A DNA stretch of 64,000 nucleotides from Tetranychus cinnabarinus (GCA_022266195.1 WHVY01000002.1:3921001-3985000), one strand, 5' to 3'. Shown: positions 45,786-57,026, counted from the first letter of the stretch. The notes: generated by a model not told the origin, from the letters alone. Program-made: numbers and translations.

Positions 45786-47671
45786 CTCACAAGGTAACCT
45801 CGCGAACTGCCTAATGCGGATTTTTTTCAACACAATAAAATATTTCTGAGTAAGCAAAAAGAAGTAGAAATAACTTTATTTCAGCGGCCTATATAGGGTT
45901 TTAATGGTAGTGTGTGGAGTTCAAAAAGAAGCACTTGATACAAAAATGATCACGACAATGAGCACATTGTATAAATGAACCGATACCACAGTTTTCAATT
46001 GAACAAATTGACTCATCAGTATCCCAGATAATACTATCAGGTGACTCAAACATCCCTACTTCTACAGGTATGTTGCTTTCTTCCAAGCATGTTTGATCAT
46101 TCTAATGAATAGTGGAGCACAAAATTGGTTATGTATGAGGGCATGTAACTTGATGATAGTTTTTCTATCATGAAGTGGACATGGCATTGAATCCAGAATA
46201 ACTCTTTCGGTAAACTTTTTAGCAAATTTTTTGCATTGACGGAAAAAATAAACATCCAAGGGCTGGATTAGAGATGTTGCACCAGCAGGAACTACTTTGA
46301 GCAGAATTTCTTTACCATCAATAGCAAGATTTTCTTGGTTATGGAGCGAAAATGAGTCAAAAATAAGGCAACATTTTCTATCAATATTTGGAGCCAAACA
46401 ATTTTGTTTTATTGCTCAAGCACCTATCTATCAATCTTTCCTGATTTGGTACAAGTAACAAACACGTTTAGTGGCTTACATCTTTCCAAATCTTGCGGCA
46501 CATTGGAACCAAATTTACCACCTTTTACACAGTTCTTGTAGAATTAGATCAACGGGAATAAGAGCCTACCATCCATGGTTATTATCGGCTGCACTGTATA
46601 TGAATGTGTAATAGCATTGGACGACCGAACGCCAACGACAGTCTCTTTCACCAAGATCCGTGAGAGTTCTTTGTCGCTGAAGCCCATAATTAAACCCTAA
46701 TTGGTCGGTATTATAAACTTCTTCAACAGTGTAATTCTGAAGTACATTATCACTAATATCCAATACAAAAGAGACAGCGTTGTCTTCTACCTTTTCTTTC
46801 TCTTATTCATGTTTATAAGTGACAAAATCCGTTACTTTTCTAGCAACAATTCTGTGTTTCCTCTTGAATTCTAATACCCAGTTATCACTGGCTTTGAACC
46901 CTACAAGTTTCACCTCTTTGGCTTGTGTACAAGCTCAGCGATCTGAGTCATTATCATGTACAGCTGCTAGGTTGTTTCTAGCCTCTTCATACTGCTTCAA
47001 GGTATGATCTGCGATCAGCTTCAATTTTTCTCTTCTGGTTCCTTGCTGGTCAAAATACTTTTTGTATCTATATAAATAGCTACTATCTTTAACCAATTTA
47101 TAATGGTGTTGAATTGTTTTAAGGCTCCAACCTCTTTCTTTCGCTTCAATAACTTTTTTAATGTAATCAAATATTACATAGTTTTTGTCTTTAGTTTCTA
47201 TGTAAGGTTCATAGAAAATATCAGACTCCTGCACAATTTCAGACAGCATATCGACAAGTTCTTCATCCTCGACAATTTCAGTTATAGAAGCAACTTCAAG
47301 GCACTTTGTCAAGTTAAAAACTGTTGTGGCAATCTCTCTTTCACGAGGATTCATTGCTCTTGATGGCCCAGGAATCGCCAATTGGCTCAAACACGATAAT
47401 ACTTTAGACGCACTAAAAGACATTTTGACACAATTCGGTAAAAAAACTGAAAAATCAACTTAATAAACTAATATTAGCACTGTCTGCAAGTGGAAAAGGA
47501 AATAAGCTGAAAAACGGTCAGTTTGAATTTAAATTGAACAGACGATTTTATGCGCATGCGTGAGTATGGGCCGGTAATTTTTGTTTTTCCCAGTAGGGTA
47601 AAGAGAGGTTATTATAATAGTTCGCTTTCAGTTAAATCCGCGATAGGCAGTTCGCGAGGTTACCTTGTGAG
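45786..47671. mobile_element. pogo/Tigger-like DNA transposon, decayed
   Basis: Inverted termini of about 38 bp start ctcacaaggtaacctcgcga at 45786 and end with the complement at 47671, with two mismatches. The element is 1886 bp and encloses the transposase relic on the minus strand. A TA duplication, expected for this superfamily, is not evident at the edges. Confidence 0.75.
45901..47423 (-). pseudogene. pogo-like DDE-1 transposase, broken
   Basis: Three minus-strand frames carry consecutive parts of one transposase. 46935-47423 holds the N-terminal DNA-binding half (GWSLKTIQHHYKLVKD, then YFDQQGTRREKL). 46566-46763 holds the first catalytic block (VEEVYNTDQLGFNYGLQ). 46062-46397 holds the second block (CCLIFDSFSLHNQ) and the KVVPAGATSLIQPLDVY motif. 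A final Cys-rich C-terminus continues in another frame at 45901-46086 (CSIENC, CAHCRDHFCIKC). The breaks between frames show it is inactive. It resembles the DDE_1 domain of pogo/Tigger elements. Confidence 0.75.
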
Positions 47672-47999
47672 CCCAGCCTATATACCAAATGATTGTCGCA
47701 ACATGAGCACAACATCCTACCGTCCTTGCACCATTTACACACTGACAGTGTCCACAAATGTTGCGTGAACGTTCAATGTCATAGCATAACAGAACGATGT
47801 GCTTTGTGTGCTTTGTACGATAGTATTATATTTTGTATTCTAAATTTGTTCTTGTATCTAAATTCTAAATTCTATTTGTATTTTGTTTTCTAAATAACTT
47901 TTGAAAGCCGCGGTTTTTCTTATTCATATTTTAGAGGGCGCTTTAGTCGGTTAAAGGAAATAGCTTCATCACCTTCCGGGTGCCATTATAACTTATTCT

Positions 48000-49078
48000 A
48001 TGGAAGAACGAATTTTTTTGGTAATCTCGTGGTACGAGTGTGGAAGAAATCCAACTCTTTTGCTAAGAAAATGGTCTTCTACCTTCAAAAATGCCGAAAA
48101 ACCGTCCAGGTCAACAGTGATGAATCTTATTCAAAAATTTGAAACCACTGGTTCCGTCGCTGATGATAAGGAAGGAATGGCGTCAAAAAAGGTAACTGTT
48201 ACAACCCCTGAAAAAGTGGCAGCAGTTTCTGCTATTCTCGAGAATCAACCATCGACCTCGATCCGTCAACTGGCCAGTCAAGCTGAAGTTAGTGTTGGAA
48301 CAGCGTGGACCATTTTACGTAAGGATATTGGTTTATACCCATACAAATTGCAAGTTGGACAGCCATTGACTACTGAATCTTGTGCTAAAAGAGTCGAATT
48401 ATCTAACTTGATGTGCAAAATGTTGGATAACCCAGACGCGAATCTCGATCCAAAAAAGATTATCTTCAGTGATGAGGCGCATTTTTGGCTCGATAGCTAC
48501 GTTAATAGACAGAATTATCGAGTCTGGGGGTCGCAAAAGCCCGAACTGGTTGTATCAAAACCTTTGCATCCTCAAAAACTGACTGTTTGGTGTGGTTTGA
48601 GCGCAAGTGGGATCATTGGTCCCTTCTTTTTCGAAGGAACAGTCAATTCTGTGCGATACAGAAATCTCTTGGAGGAAGAAGTTATGCCGCAACTGCAGCG
48701 AAGAGACCAACTTGATGGTTACTGGTTCCAACAGGATGGAGCTCCACCCCATTCAACCAAAATGGTTCTGGATTATCTGAGAGTTAATTTTTATGACCGC
48801 GTTATAGCAAGGAACTTTCCTGAACGGTTTGGTGATAGGGCTGCGTGGCCACCTTATAGTCCGGACCTTTCACCATTGGATTTCTTCCTGTGGGGCTATA
48901 TTAAAGATAAAATCTATCAGAACCGTCCAAAAACCATTCCAGATTGAAATTATCCATTGAAAACACCATTGCAGCAATCCATCCTGCTGTTTTCCCAAGA
49001 GTCATTGACCAATTTTGTAAGCGTATTCGCCATCTCATCGCGGTAGATGGCGCTCACTTCGAAAATATTGTCAATTGA
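48000..49078 (+). pseudogene. Tc1/mariner-type transposase (DUF4817 class), one frameshift
   Basis: A 315-codon frame encodes an N-terminal helix-turn-helix region (NPTLLLRKWSSTFK, then STVMNLIQKFETTGSV) and a full DDD catalytic core: FSDEAHFW (Asp 158), WFQQDGAPPH (Asp 246) and PPYSPDLSPLDFFLWGY (Asp 289). Forty-two residues lie between the second and third Asp by my count. The frame stops at 48947, but coding similarity continues in a shifted frame (ENTIAAIHPAVF, then VDGAHFENIVN) to a stop at 49078. A single-base deletion near 48944 therefore appears to have truncated the protein. A short shared terminal motif, ctaaataacttttgaa, is found at about 47892 and inverted near 49140-49156. Confidence 0.8.
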
Positions 49079-49235
49079 TTTCCTTTTTTGTACTTTGAAT
49101 AAATACCAAGTTTGATTCATTTCGGAAAACTAGTTCAAAAGTTATTTAGAAAAAAAGTTGTCGAAAGCCTATTGAACACGGTGTATTTTTGGACGTGCCT
49201 TTACTACATATCGTGAGGTTACTTGCACCAGAAAG

Positions 49236-49560
49236 ATGAGTAACGATATAGCTATGTCGGATCTCAGCGTTTTGAGTTATTCAGAATGTGGAGGAATAAA
49301 TTTTTGTCCAACAAATCGTAAATTGCAACCTGTTAGCGTTGTCCTTGATCGGTCTCTTCACGGTTACTTGTTTTTTTCTTCGAAGGTATAGTGGTGCATT
49401 TTTCGAAATGATCAAGGAGGTGATGAGAGGACCACGTTATCGTTTCATATGACTAAGCTTGCCACCGAGATCCCTGGTTTCGTTGATAAGTTTTTTATTA
49501 ATACCGAAGTTGCTCAACCTGCGTTGGTGTTTCTACAGACGTATGCAAGGTACCATTAAT
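49236..49560 (+). pseudogene. unrecognised coding remnant
   Basis: An open stretch from 49236 reads MSNDIAMSDLSVLSYSECGG and continues to VVLDRSLHGYLFFSSK. After a break it resumes about 49440 as MTKLATEIPGFVDKFF, then TEVAQPALVFLQTYAR, ending at a stop near 49559. The amino-acid composition and codon pattern look coding. It could be two exons or a broken gene, and I do not recognise the family. Confidence 0.3.
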
Positions 49561-49643
49561 TCAATTGCCTCCCCATGTTGATGCTTAGGATTGGTTAGTT
49601 GCTCATCAGACTTAGGTCCCTGCATCTAATAGGTAACCAACTA

Positions 49644-51871
49644 AAGGGTGTAACGGATGAAAAACTACTTTTATCTCTAAAATGAAGAGAAGGAAGATGA
49701 CAAAGATAAGACAGATAAGAATGTGGAAGAAACAAAACATTAGAAAATAAAATGTAATCAAACAACAAAAGCAATTTATCGATAAATCGAATGAAAATTT
49801 ACAAAAGGTGAACAAAATGAGAACCTCTAACTTCTCGGCATTTGTTAATACGTTTCGAAAAATTTGCGATTGTATTTACTAACATTCCGGTCGTGACAGT
49901 TTTAAATTTTTCAATAATTAAAGACTTTAATTGAGGTAATGTTTTAGGCTGAGCTTGGCGAACTTGACCATCAATAAAACCCCATAGAAAAAATCTAAAG
50001 GATTTAAATCACAGGAGCTTGGCGGCCACTCAAATTCACTACGACGACTGATTAGTTTGTTACCAAAATGTCGAGTCAGCAAGGCAAGAGTCTCATTAGT
50101 GCAATGTGGAGTCTTGTTAGAACCAAGCAGATTGCACTTGGTTTGGATATTTTTGCAATTCTGGAATGAAAAAGGACTGGATACACTCTCGGTAAGTTAT
50201 TTGATTGACATTTCCAGTGAAAAAATAAGGACCAATAAGACCGTAAGATGACAATGCAGTCCAAACGTGGCATTGTGAAGGATAAGCTACGAGTTGATTT
50301 ATGTCTGGGCTTTCTGGTTTTTTTTGGTAACCAACACCGGTTATTCTGTGGATTTATTCGACCTGTCAAAGTAAATATTTTCTCATCAGAGAACCAAATG
50401 TTTTTTGTTTCCAAAATTGCAAGTTGAATCATTTGGGTTAATTTGGCACAAAAACTAAATCGAGAGTCAACGTGGATAGGTAACAATTGCTGAGCCTCAT
50501 TTGGTTCATATGGAAAAAGTCCATTCGATTTGCATGTCCGATATACTGACATTGGTGATGAGTCTACAACTGCAGCCGTTTTCCTCAAAGAGACTGATGG
50601 ATCTTCTGTTACCAATTCCATAATTTTACCTTCATTCTTGTGTTTTCTCTTCCTCTTGGTAAGTTTATTTTTCACTGATCCTGTTTCTGAGGTGTAATAA
50701 AAGATTGATAATAAAATCTTCGAATCAGGTTCAGGACCAGGTTGATTACTTGGACCAGGTTGATTGACGATTTCAAAATTTTCTAGCATACTGGCTTTTC
50801 GGTAGGCTTCAAATAATTTCTTTACGCAATAAAAAATTTTGAACTCAGACTTATTTGATGATGCAATCTCTGTTGCACGATTCAAACTTTCAACAAAAAA
50901 TTTATTCCAGAATAATGGCAAAAAACAGGAATGAAATAGCAATGGCCTCTGTAATTTGGAAGCCCAATAAGATTCTTTGGCTGTATGAAAGAAATATTGT
51001 ATTGGGGGAAATTTTTTACACACTATTAATTGAACTTACCATTTGCGTTACATTTTCTAATTGTTTTAACAATTTAATTGCAGCTTTCTGCTTTGCTTTT
51101 TGGTGTGTCAACAAAAAGATCAACAATCCGAACTGGAATTCTCCAAACGCTGAATTGAGGATCGATTAGGTCAACATCAAATCGACAATTTAAACTAGTT
51201 TCATGCTTTTTTCAATGAAAAAAACAGAAAATGTTTTAAATTTTCATCAATAACCAATTACCTTTTATTTGTCTTTTCGTCCAATGTGGGCAATGTGAGT
51301 GATCCTAAAAAATTGGTGGCCAAACCTGCGAAAAACAAAGAGAAAAGGCACATTCTACATTAATAGATTGAAACAAAATTTTAATACATTATAAAGGTTA
51401 ATTAAGTGATACTTACTTTTGTTAGTATTGCCTAATTCCAATTTACTGGTCAAAATACACAAAAATTTTGCTCCAAAAATTGGTGTCCAAACCTGAAAAA
51501 TGACAAATAGAAAGAATAAATTAAAGATGTAATAAAAGTACCTTAATTACTTTAAAACTTACCTTTTAATTATCAAAAAGTGATTTAAAATGTAGTTATA
51601 ATTATGAATTTTAACAAAAATCAAAGTAAATTGTTACTTTAAACAAAGGCGATTCCATATGAGATAGGCTATTTCCTTTTAGCCTTGTATTTCCGATAGA
51701 AAGTGCTGCCGTCTATTTTTTGAAAAAAAAACTTTTACCCATCGCTATCTAGTGAGCAAATACGGGTTTGGGAACCAACATTTGCTCACAAATATCTTTA
51801 ACTTGTTGTCATCTTCATCTTCCTTATCTTCATTTTAGAGATAAAAGTAGTTTTTTATCCGTTACACCCTT
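49644..51871. mobile_element. 2.2-kb Tc1/mariner-type element with TA target site
   Basis: Termini of roughly 57 bp start aagggtgtaacggat at 49644 and end with the complement at 51871, with few mismatches. TA lies at 49642-49643 and 51872-51873. It contains a decayed transposase on the minus strand (about 49810-51023). Confidence 0.85.
49810..51023 (-). pseudogene. Tc1/mariner-type transposase, frameshifted
   Basis: The long minus frame contains a helix-turn-helix half (EGKIMELVTEDPSVSLRKT, then SPMSVYRTCKSNGLFPYEP) and the first catalytic block (IWFSDEKIF). After NNRCW the frame shifts. Coding similarity continues in another frame with a stop in the second catalytic block (WF-stop-QD) and further breaks before the third (FEWPPSSCDLNPLDF). 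At least one frameshift and several stops make it inactive. It belongs to the same broad class as the 48000 transposase but is clearly a different subfamily. Confidence 0.75.
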
Positions 51872-51873
51872 TA

Positions 51874-52266
51874 TGTTTTTGCATTTTTTCATTATCAAAT
51901 GTCATGTTCGTTATCGTTTCGTCAAATGATAATTTTTTGGCTAAAAAAAGCTATCCTTCTAGAATTTTTTTGCAGGCTGATAGAGAATTTATTAGGCTTT
52001 AATTTAATATGATTTTCATAATGATCAGAATCCAAATAAAAATTTAGTCAACAATTTAAATTGATCAACTTTTTTTCAATTTTCGGGTTCAACGTTGATC
52101 ATAATTGGAATAATTTTTTTTAATTGCGATTCGAAAAAATCAAATCCATCTGATAGCAGATAATCTAGAGTACATAAGTATGAATTTTCAGTCTTCAGAT
52201 AAATCAGTTTGTCTATTAATTAATTGATCATCATTTGAACTGGAAAGTGAAAAAAATGCAAAAACA
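51874..52266. mobile_element. 393-bp MITE inserted at the TA of the neighbouring element
   Basis: Terminal repeats of about 17-20 bp start tgtttttgcattttttc at 51874 and end with the complement at 52266. TA flanks lie at 51872-51873 and 52267-52268. The left TA is the same dinucleotide that closes the 2.2-kb element. No coding content. Confidence 0.65.
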
Positions 52267-52413
52267 TAGGTGGTTACCTAATAAATGCTGGAAGAACCAA
52301 TAGTGATCACAGGGTTCGAGTTTTTAGCCGGGCTCAGAGGTGCAAGTTGCTCGTTTTTTAGTCCTAGCTGTCGACTGTAAGGATGATGTCAGGGCTGCTT
52401 CCAATCCTGATGA

Positions 52414-53080
52414 TATAGATTTCCATTTTAATAATTTACATGAAAACAACTGTTAATCACTAAATTGTTTTCAAACATTTTATGCACTAATACGCTTTAG
52501 TGCATCAATGTTTTTCATTATTGAACACTTTAATGTAAACATTGATCTTGAAAATGTAATTAGTTGATTTAAAAATAGCATTTATGGTGCAATTTTGAAT
52601 TGCAATCAAGTCTAATAGCATCATCAGACAATTTATCAATTGTTGCTTGAGTTGTTTTCATGTTTCATTAGGTAAGCAAATTGATGAAAAACATATTTCG
52701 CATGTTAATCTATTATCATCTAAGAATTTATATTTTTACAAATTTCAAGCGGAAATCCTTAGTGCAATCAGGGATCAACAGTTGAACTTTTCTGTTCAAC
52801 TTAAACTACAACTTATGAATTGTAAAATTGAAATATAAATAGATTTATATTGTAATGATTTACATGAAAACAACTGTTAATCACATAATTGTCTGATTAC
52901 TGAAAAGGTTGATTCGTTGAAGAAAGAAAAATGTTGATTCAAGATTTCCAACACAGTAAATATAGAAATGATCATTAACAATTTCAACGGTTTCTTATCT
53001 TGTATTTAGATACTTTGACACAATTTTCTTTCGGTCATCAATCTTGACACATTAGACTATTAAAGGTAATTCACTTAATG
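52414..53080 (+). repeat. copy of CaMKI intron repeat (longest)
   Basis: Matches the reverse complement of about 23170-23690 over nearly its whole length with few differences. A roughly 50-bp phrase containing acatgaaaacaactgttaat occurs at both ends (about 52437 and 52860), so the copy is partly tandem. No exon sequence is included here. Confidence 0.75.
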
Positions 53081-53099
53081 GAAAGGATTTATACAATAC

Positions 53100-53145
53100 A
53101 TTATTTATCAATACAATACATACATACATACATACAATATATAAA
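53100..53145. repeat. (ATAC)n microsatellite
   Basis: Short run of catacatacata followed by caatatataaag. Simple-sequence repeat. Confidence 0.7.
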
Positions 53146-53471
53146 GTCAAACTATGAAATTTTTGCGGGAAGATTGTGACCAAACTAAACGGATTCTAAA
53201 GAAAATTTTTAAATAAAATGAAAGCCCTGATTGAACTACAGTGACGAAAAATAGTCAGAGCTTTCTCGGAATTCAGGTTACTGAGAAATTAGCGTTTAAA
53301 CGGGGTGGGGGAAAAATGCAGAATCCGTATCTTTTACTATTGACTTTGGGGGAAAAACTTTTTGTATTCAGATTGATTGTTTATTGTTGGATTAGGAGTA
53401 TATGTAAAACTGTCTTTCGAGCAAAGAGTAAGTGGTGCTTAAATATCTGGTGCTTCAACTGTACAACTCTC

Positions 53472-54023
53472 ACAAGGGAAGTTACCCAAGTGTCACTCCT
53501 GGATTTTTATGTTTGATAGCTCATTCGATAGGGCTAAGGGTGTAGATAAATACCCTGTTGGGTTTTGCCTGCAAGTTGAGTGGTTCCTGAGATATTTGGG
53601 TTCAAAATTTGGGCATTTTAATTAAATCCTTTTTAAAAATCAATAAATTGTCTAGATAGGTGTAGCCTAGTGGATAAAGGAGTAGGTGAAAGTATGGAGA
53701 TTTTGGGTTCGAATCCAGGTGACTTTTTATTTTTAATCAATTCAAATAATTTAGCATTTTTTAATCCAATTTTTTTTATAAATCTTTGTTGATTAAAAAT
53801 ATGTGGTTAAATGATTTATATTAATTTTTAATATTTAATACAATTAAAAAACGATTTTTAAAAAGGATTTTAATTAAAATGCCCAAATTTTGAACCCAAA
53901 TATCTCAGGAACCACTCAACTTGCAGGCAAAACCCAACAGGGTATTTATCTACACCCTTAGCCCTATCGAATGAGCTATCAAACATAAAAATCCAGGAGT
54001 GACACTTGGGTAACTTCCCTTGT
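53472..54023. repeat. 552-bp near-perfect inverted repeat around a tRNA-like loop
   Basis: The left arm, 53472-53641, and right arm, 53853-54023, are complementary over 170 bp with a single one-base indel as the only difference I could find. The 211-bp spacer holds the tRNA-like Pol III promoter at 53652-53722. The extreme arm identity implies recent formation or active conversion. No transposase and no clear target-site duplication were seen, so the type of element is open. Confidence 0.85.
53652..53722 (+). repeat. tRNA-like Pol III promoter (SINE head)
   Basis: Contains a canonical A box (tagcctagtgg) and a canonical B box (gggttcgaatcc), spaced as in a tRNA. The T stem pairs poorly and there is no matching acceptor stem, so it is not a functional tRNA. 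It resembles an Arg-type tRNA head as used by SINEs, and lies in the loop of the long inverted repeat. Confidence 0.6.
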
Positions 54024-54349
54024 CAAAATGAACGAATTTTTTAGTTTTTCTCATAGACAATGATTTTTCATCAACCATTCGAGTCATTAAATGTGGATTG
54101 AATTTATTGTATTCAGTGAAAAGAAATTCAAGATCAGCCGGGGGCCCAGCCATCATCGGGGGCTCAGCTTGTTACAATCAATAAATTGTTGGACATTTAA
54201 TGAAACATAATTCTATATTGTGATGTAATTAGTTTTTGAAGAATCTTATTTTTGGCATAATCGTCAAATTAAACAAAATGATTAATTTTTTTCAGCAGGT
54301 TCTTCCGGTTCTGTATTTAGGCATCTTACAGGATCCACATTGCACCATT

Positions 54350-54664
54350 TCAACTGAATTTGGGTTGCAAGGACGCTTTTTTCGATGAACCATCCATCAT
54401 CGTCTTGTCTACAGTGCAGGTTGGAGGCAAAGATTTACATGTACCTTTCTCCTTTCTTTCGTTGATATGTCAATAGGCTGATCGACGATCTTTAAAATCT
54501 CGCTCACAATAGGTACATTGAAAATACTTGGTTATAGGTACCACACGGTTCTGCGACTCCGGATTATTTTCGCCAACATCTATATGTTCCATGGATTCGT
54601 AATGTTCGACAATGTCTACTTTATAATGGAGTTCACCATTAATTATGGCAGAATGGTCGTACAA
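54350..54664 (-). pseudogene. C2H2-type zinc-finger protein fragment with in-frame stop
   Basis: The minus frame runs from MYDHSAIINGELHYK to YFQCTYCERDFKDRRSAY. It hits TGA exactly where the finger's last residue before the His should be, then continues in the same frame (HINERKEKGTCKS and on) to a stop at 54350. The C-x2-C-x12-H spacing is that of a zinc finger, although the final ligand is not at the usual position. No neighbouring exons were found; probably a decayed or transposed fragment. Confidence 0.45.
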
Positions 54665-54667
54665 TGG

Positions 54668-55185
54668 CAGTACATAGAAGCATTAATAGTTTGACCTGCA
54701 TTTAAAAGCTCTCAGTGCACAAGTCCCCAGCTGAACCATGAAACTCAAAGCAAATTCCTCTTACCGAGTATCTAAGGTTTTGCTAACGAAGTGGAGCGCG
54801 CATTACGGTCAGTTCAAACTCTACCTCGTAATGAATTATCGTAATCGACCTATTTCTCATCACTCGTCAACAATCGACCGAGAAAGTCATGGTTTTCGAA
54901 CCGAGTAATTTGTTGATGGTAACACTATTATTTTTTTGGTCTTATTGCAATGAACTTTAATCTAATGGTCTGAACACTACAATTAAATATCGCTGAAAAA
55001 TCAGTTGTTAATTTTGCGGTTTCTGCAGTAGTTGAGAACAGATGCTGCTCATCAATGACCGACAGTCTAGAACGCGATGCGTCGTCGTTGCTGAAATCCC
55101 CAGAATTTAAATCTCACACTGTATCGCTGTTTTGCACTGAATAATGCGCATGCAAATAATGGAATGCATTATATTATTTCAAAGC
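54668..55185. repeat. 520-bp dispersed direct repeat, copy 2
   Basis: Counterpart of 39272-39792, the same orientation and 15.4 kb away, with only scattered differences. Immediately followed by a short CaMKI intron repeat fragment. Confidence 0.75.
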
Positions 55186-55199
55186 TTATTTATTCCTTG

Positions 55200-55315
55200 A
55201 AATTACCTTATTGAACTTTTCTGTTCAACCTCAATTACAACTCATTAACTGGAAAATTGAAATACAAATAGATTTATATTGTAATGATTTACATGAAAAC
55301 AACTGTATATTTCTA
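55200..55315 (+). repeat. short copy of CaMKI intron repeat
   Basis: Reverse-complement match to about 23272-23410 (ttgaacttttctgttcaac, then acatgaaaacaactgt). Confidence 0.65.
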
Positions 55316-55794
55316 GCCGTTTCTACGTTTGTTTAATGGCTAGAAATTGTTCACACATCTTTAGTTTAGGTGGGTCATATTTAACTGAGGATCTCCAGAT
55401 CTTAGGTAATATTTCAGTTTTCTGATTGATTGTTTTCAATGCTCTGTAATTTTCTGTTTTTTCAATAGAACAATTTGAAGTAATGATTCGCAGTGAAATA
55501 ATTAATTAAAGTTATCATTGAAACTTGCAAGACTTCTTGGTACTCACACTTATATTCACTTGGTGATCTTGGAATCATATAAGCGAATTTTTGACTGACA
55601 TCCAGAAATTTGTGCAGAAATGAACAAGCAAGCAAAACCTCTTTTTCTTCAATCTAAATTTGACCTTATAAAATTAATATTTCACTATTGAACATTTTCA
55701 GCAATTATTTCACGAAAAAATTTAATCTCTTTTACCTCATATTCAAATAAGATTATTATTCGTTCATCGTTCGCACATCTAAAATCTGCATCCA

Positions 55795-56260
55795 TAAAAA
55801 ATACTGGTTTGGTGTGCCGTTTCATCCTATCCTCGGGCATATCCGGCCCAGTATTCATCGATGGAACCGTGAATGGACTACGTTACAAAATAATTTTAAT
55901 AACCACTTTTTTCCCTTCATTAGAAATCGTAAAGATTCTTATTGTTCATGGTTCATGCAGGATGTTGCACGTCTACATCGGACAGCTGAAGGCTTTGAGA
56001 CCATTTACGGCACATTTGGTGAGCGTGTGATTGGTTTAGATTCCGAAATTACTGAGAAGGAGGTATAGCTTGGCCCCCATTTTTCCCTGATTCAAACCCC
56101 TGCAATTTCATTCTTTTGGGTTATTGAAAGTCGAAAGTATATGAGGCAGAAATTGTGAACAAAAATCACCTCAAAAACGTGGTTAAACATGTCATCGATA
56201 ATGTGCCAAATGACTTCATCATTCAATGCAATTATATTACGAACATTTTGATATGTCGAT
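55795..56260 (+). pseudogene. DUF4817-class transposase relic
   Basis: Overlapping plus frames carry a shattered transposase. ISGPVFIDGTVNGLRYK comes from one frame; CSWFMQDVARLHRTAE and YGTFGERVIGLD come from the next. The last Asp block is nearly unrecognisable (FPDSNPCNFILLGY), followed by EIVNKNHLKNVVKHVIDNV. The class is as in the 48000 transposase, but much more decayed. Confidence 0.7.
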
Positions 56261-56278
56261 GACCATTGTACGCCATTT

Positions 56279-56815
56279 ATTAAAAAAGTTATTACAATCA
56301 TTCTCGTTTGTTTAGAACCAACTTTCATATGAACACAACCAACATTCAAAAGAGTAAAACTGACTGACTGTAAAGACACAGAGCTTTCAAAACAACAAAA
56401 CCAGCTTTCAAATGACCAAAACCTCCTTTCATAAGACAAAAACTCTCGAGTTAAAGAGTTACTTTATTCAGAGTATGCAAAGAGGATTATCACTGATTTT
56501 TCCAATGAAATTCCATTGAAGATGGTAAATCACAATTAATAAGTCAAAATTTATCAAAATGTTAACTTATATTCCAAGATGCCTCAGAAAAGAAGCAATT
56601 AACAATTAACTAAACAGTCTACACCCTAAATAAAGATGCTTCTACAACTCGAGAGTTTTTGTCTTATGAAAATGAGTTTTGGTCATTTGAACGCGATCTT
56701 GTTGTTATGAAAACTGTGACTTTACAGTCAGCCGATTTTACTCTTTTGAATTCTGGTTTTGTTCATATGAAAGTTGGTTCTAAACAAATGAGAATGATTG
56801 TAATAAAAACTTTTC
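56279..56815. repeat. 540-bp element with about 170-bp inverted repeats
   Basis: The left arm, 56279-56450 (ttacaatcattctcgtttgt, then aaaactctcgagtt), is mirrored at 56645-56812 (actcgagagtttttgtctta, then gagaatgattgtaa) at roughly 85 per cent identity by eye. Small minus and plus frames in the arms mirror each other and are not genes. Probably a MITE. Confidence 0.6.
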
Positions 56816-56957
56816 AACATTACCCTGTTGCTAACCCTGTATTCAGTGCATGTGTAAAATGCAATTTTGCAACCGAATAAAATTATGACAAGTTCTAGTT
56901 GCAGATTCAAAGATATTGCATTTCACCACATCGTCCAAATCTAAATAAAACGAAACT

Positions 56958-57026
56958 TAGTAGCAATAAAGTGTTGGACTCTTTGGCACATTTAAAGCTT
57001 TTAAGATGTATGACCAAGCTCATCTT
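56958..57026 (+). repeat. 69-bp flanking direct repeat, left copy
   Basis: Identical to 57901-57969. It ends exactly where the 153-bp satellite array begins. Confidence 0.85.

Noticed and set aside
53652..53722. Functional tRNA gene
   Set aside because: A and B boxes are canonical, but the T stem pairs poorly and no acceptor stem matches, so it is called SINE-like.
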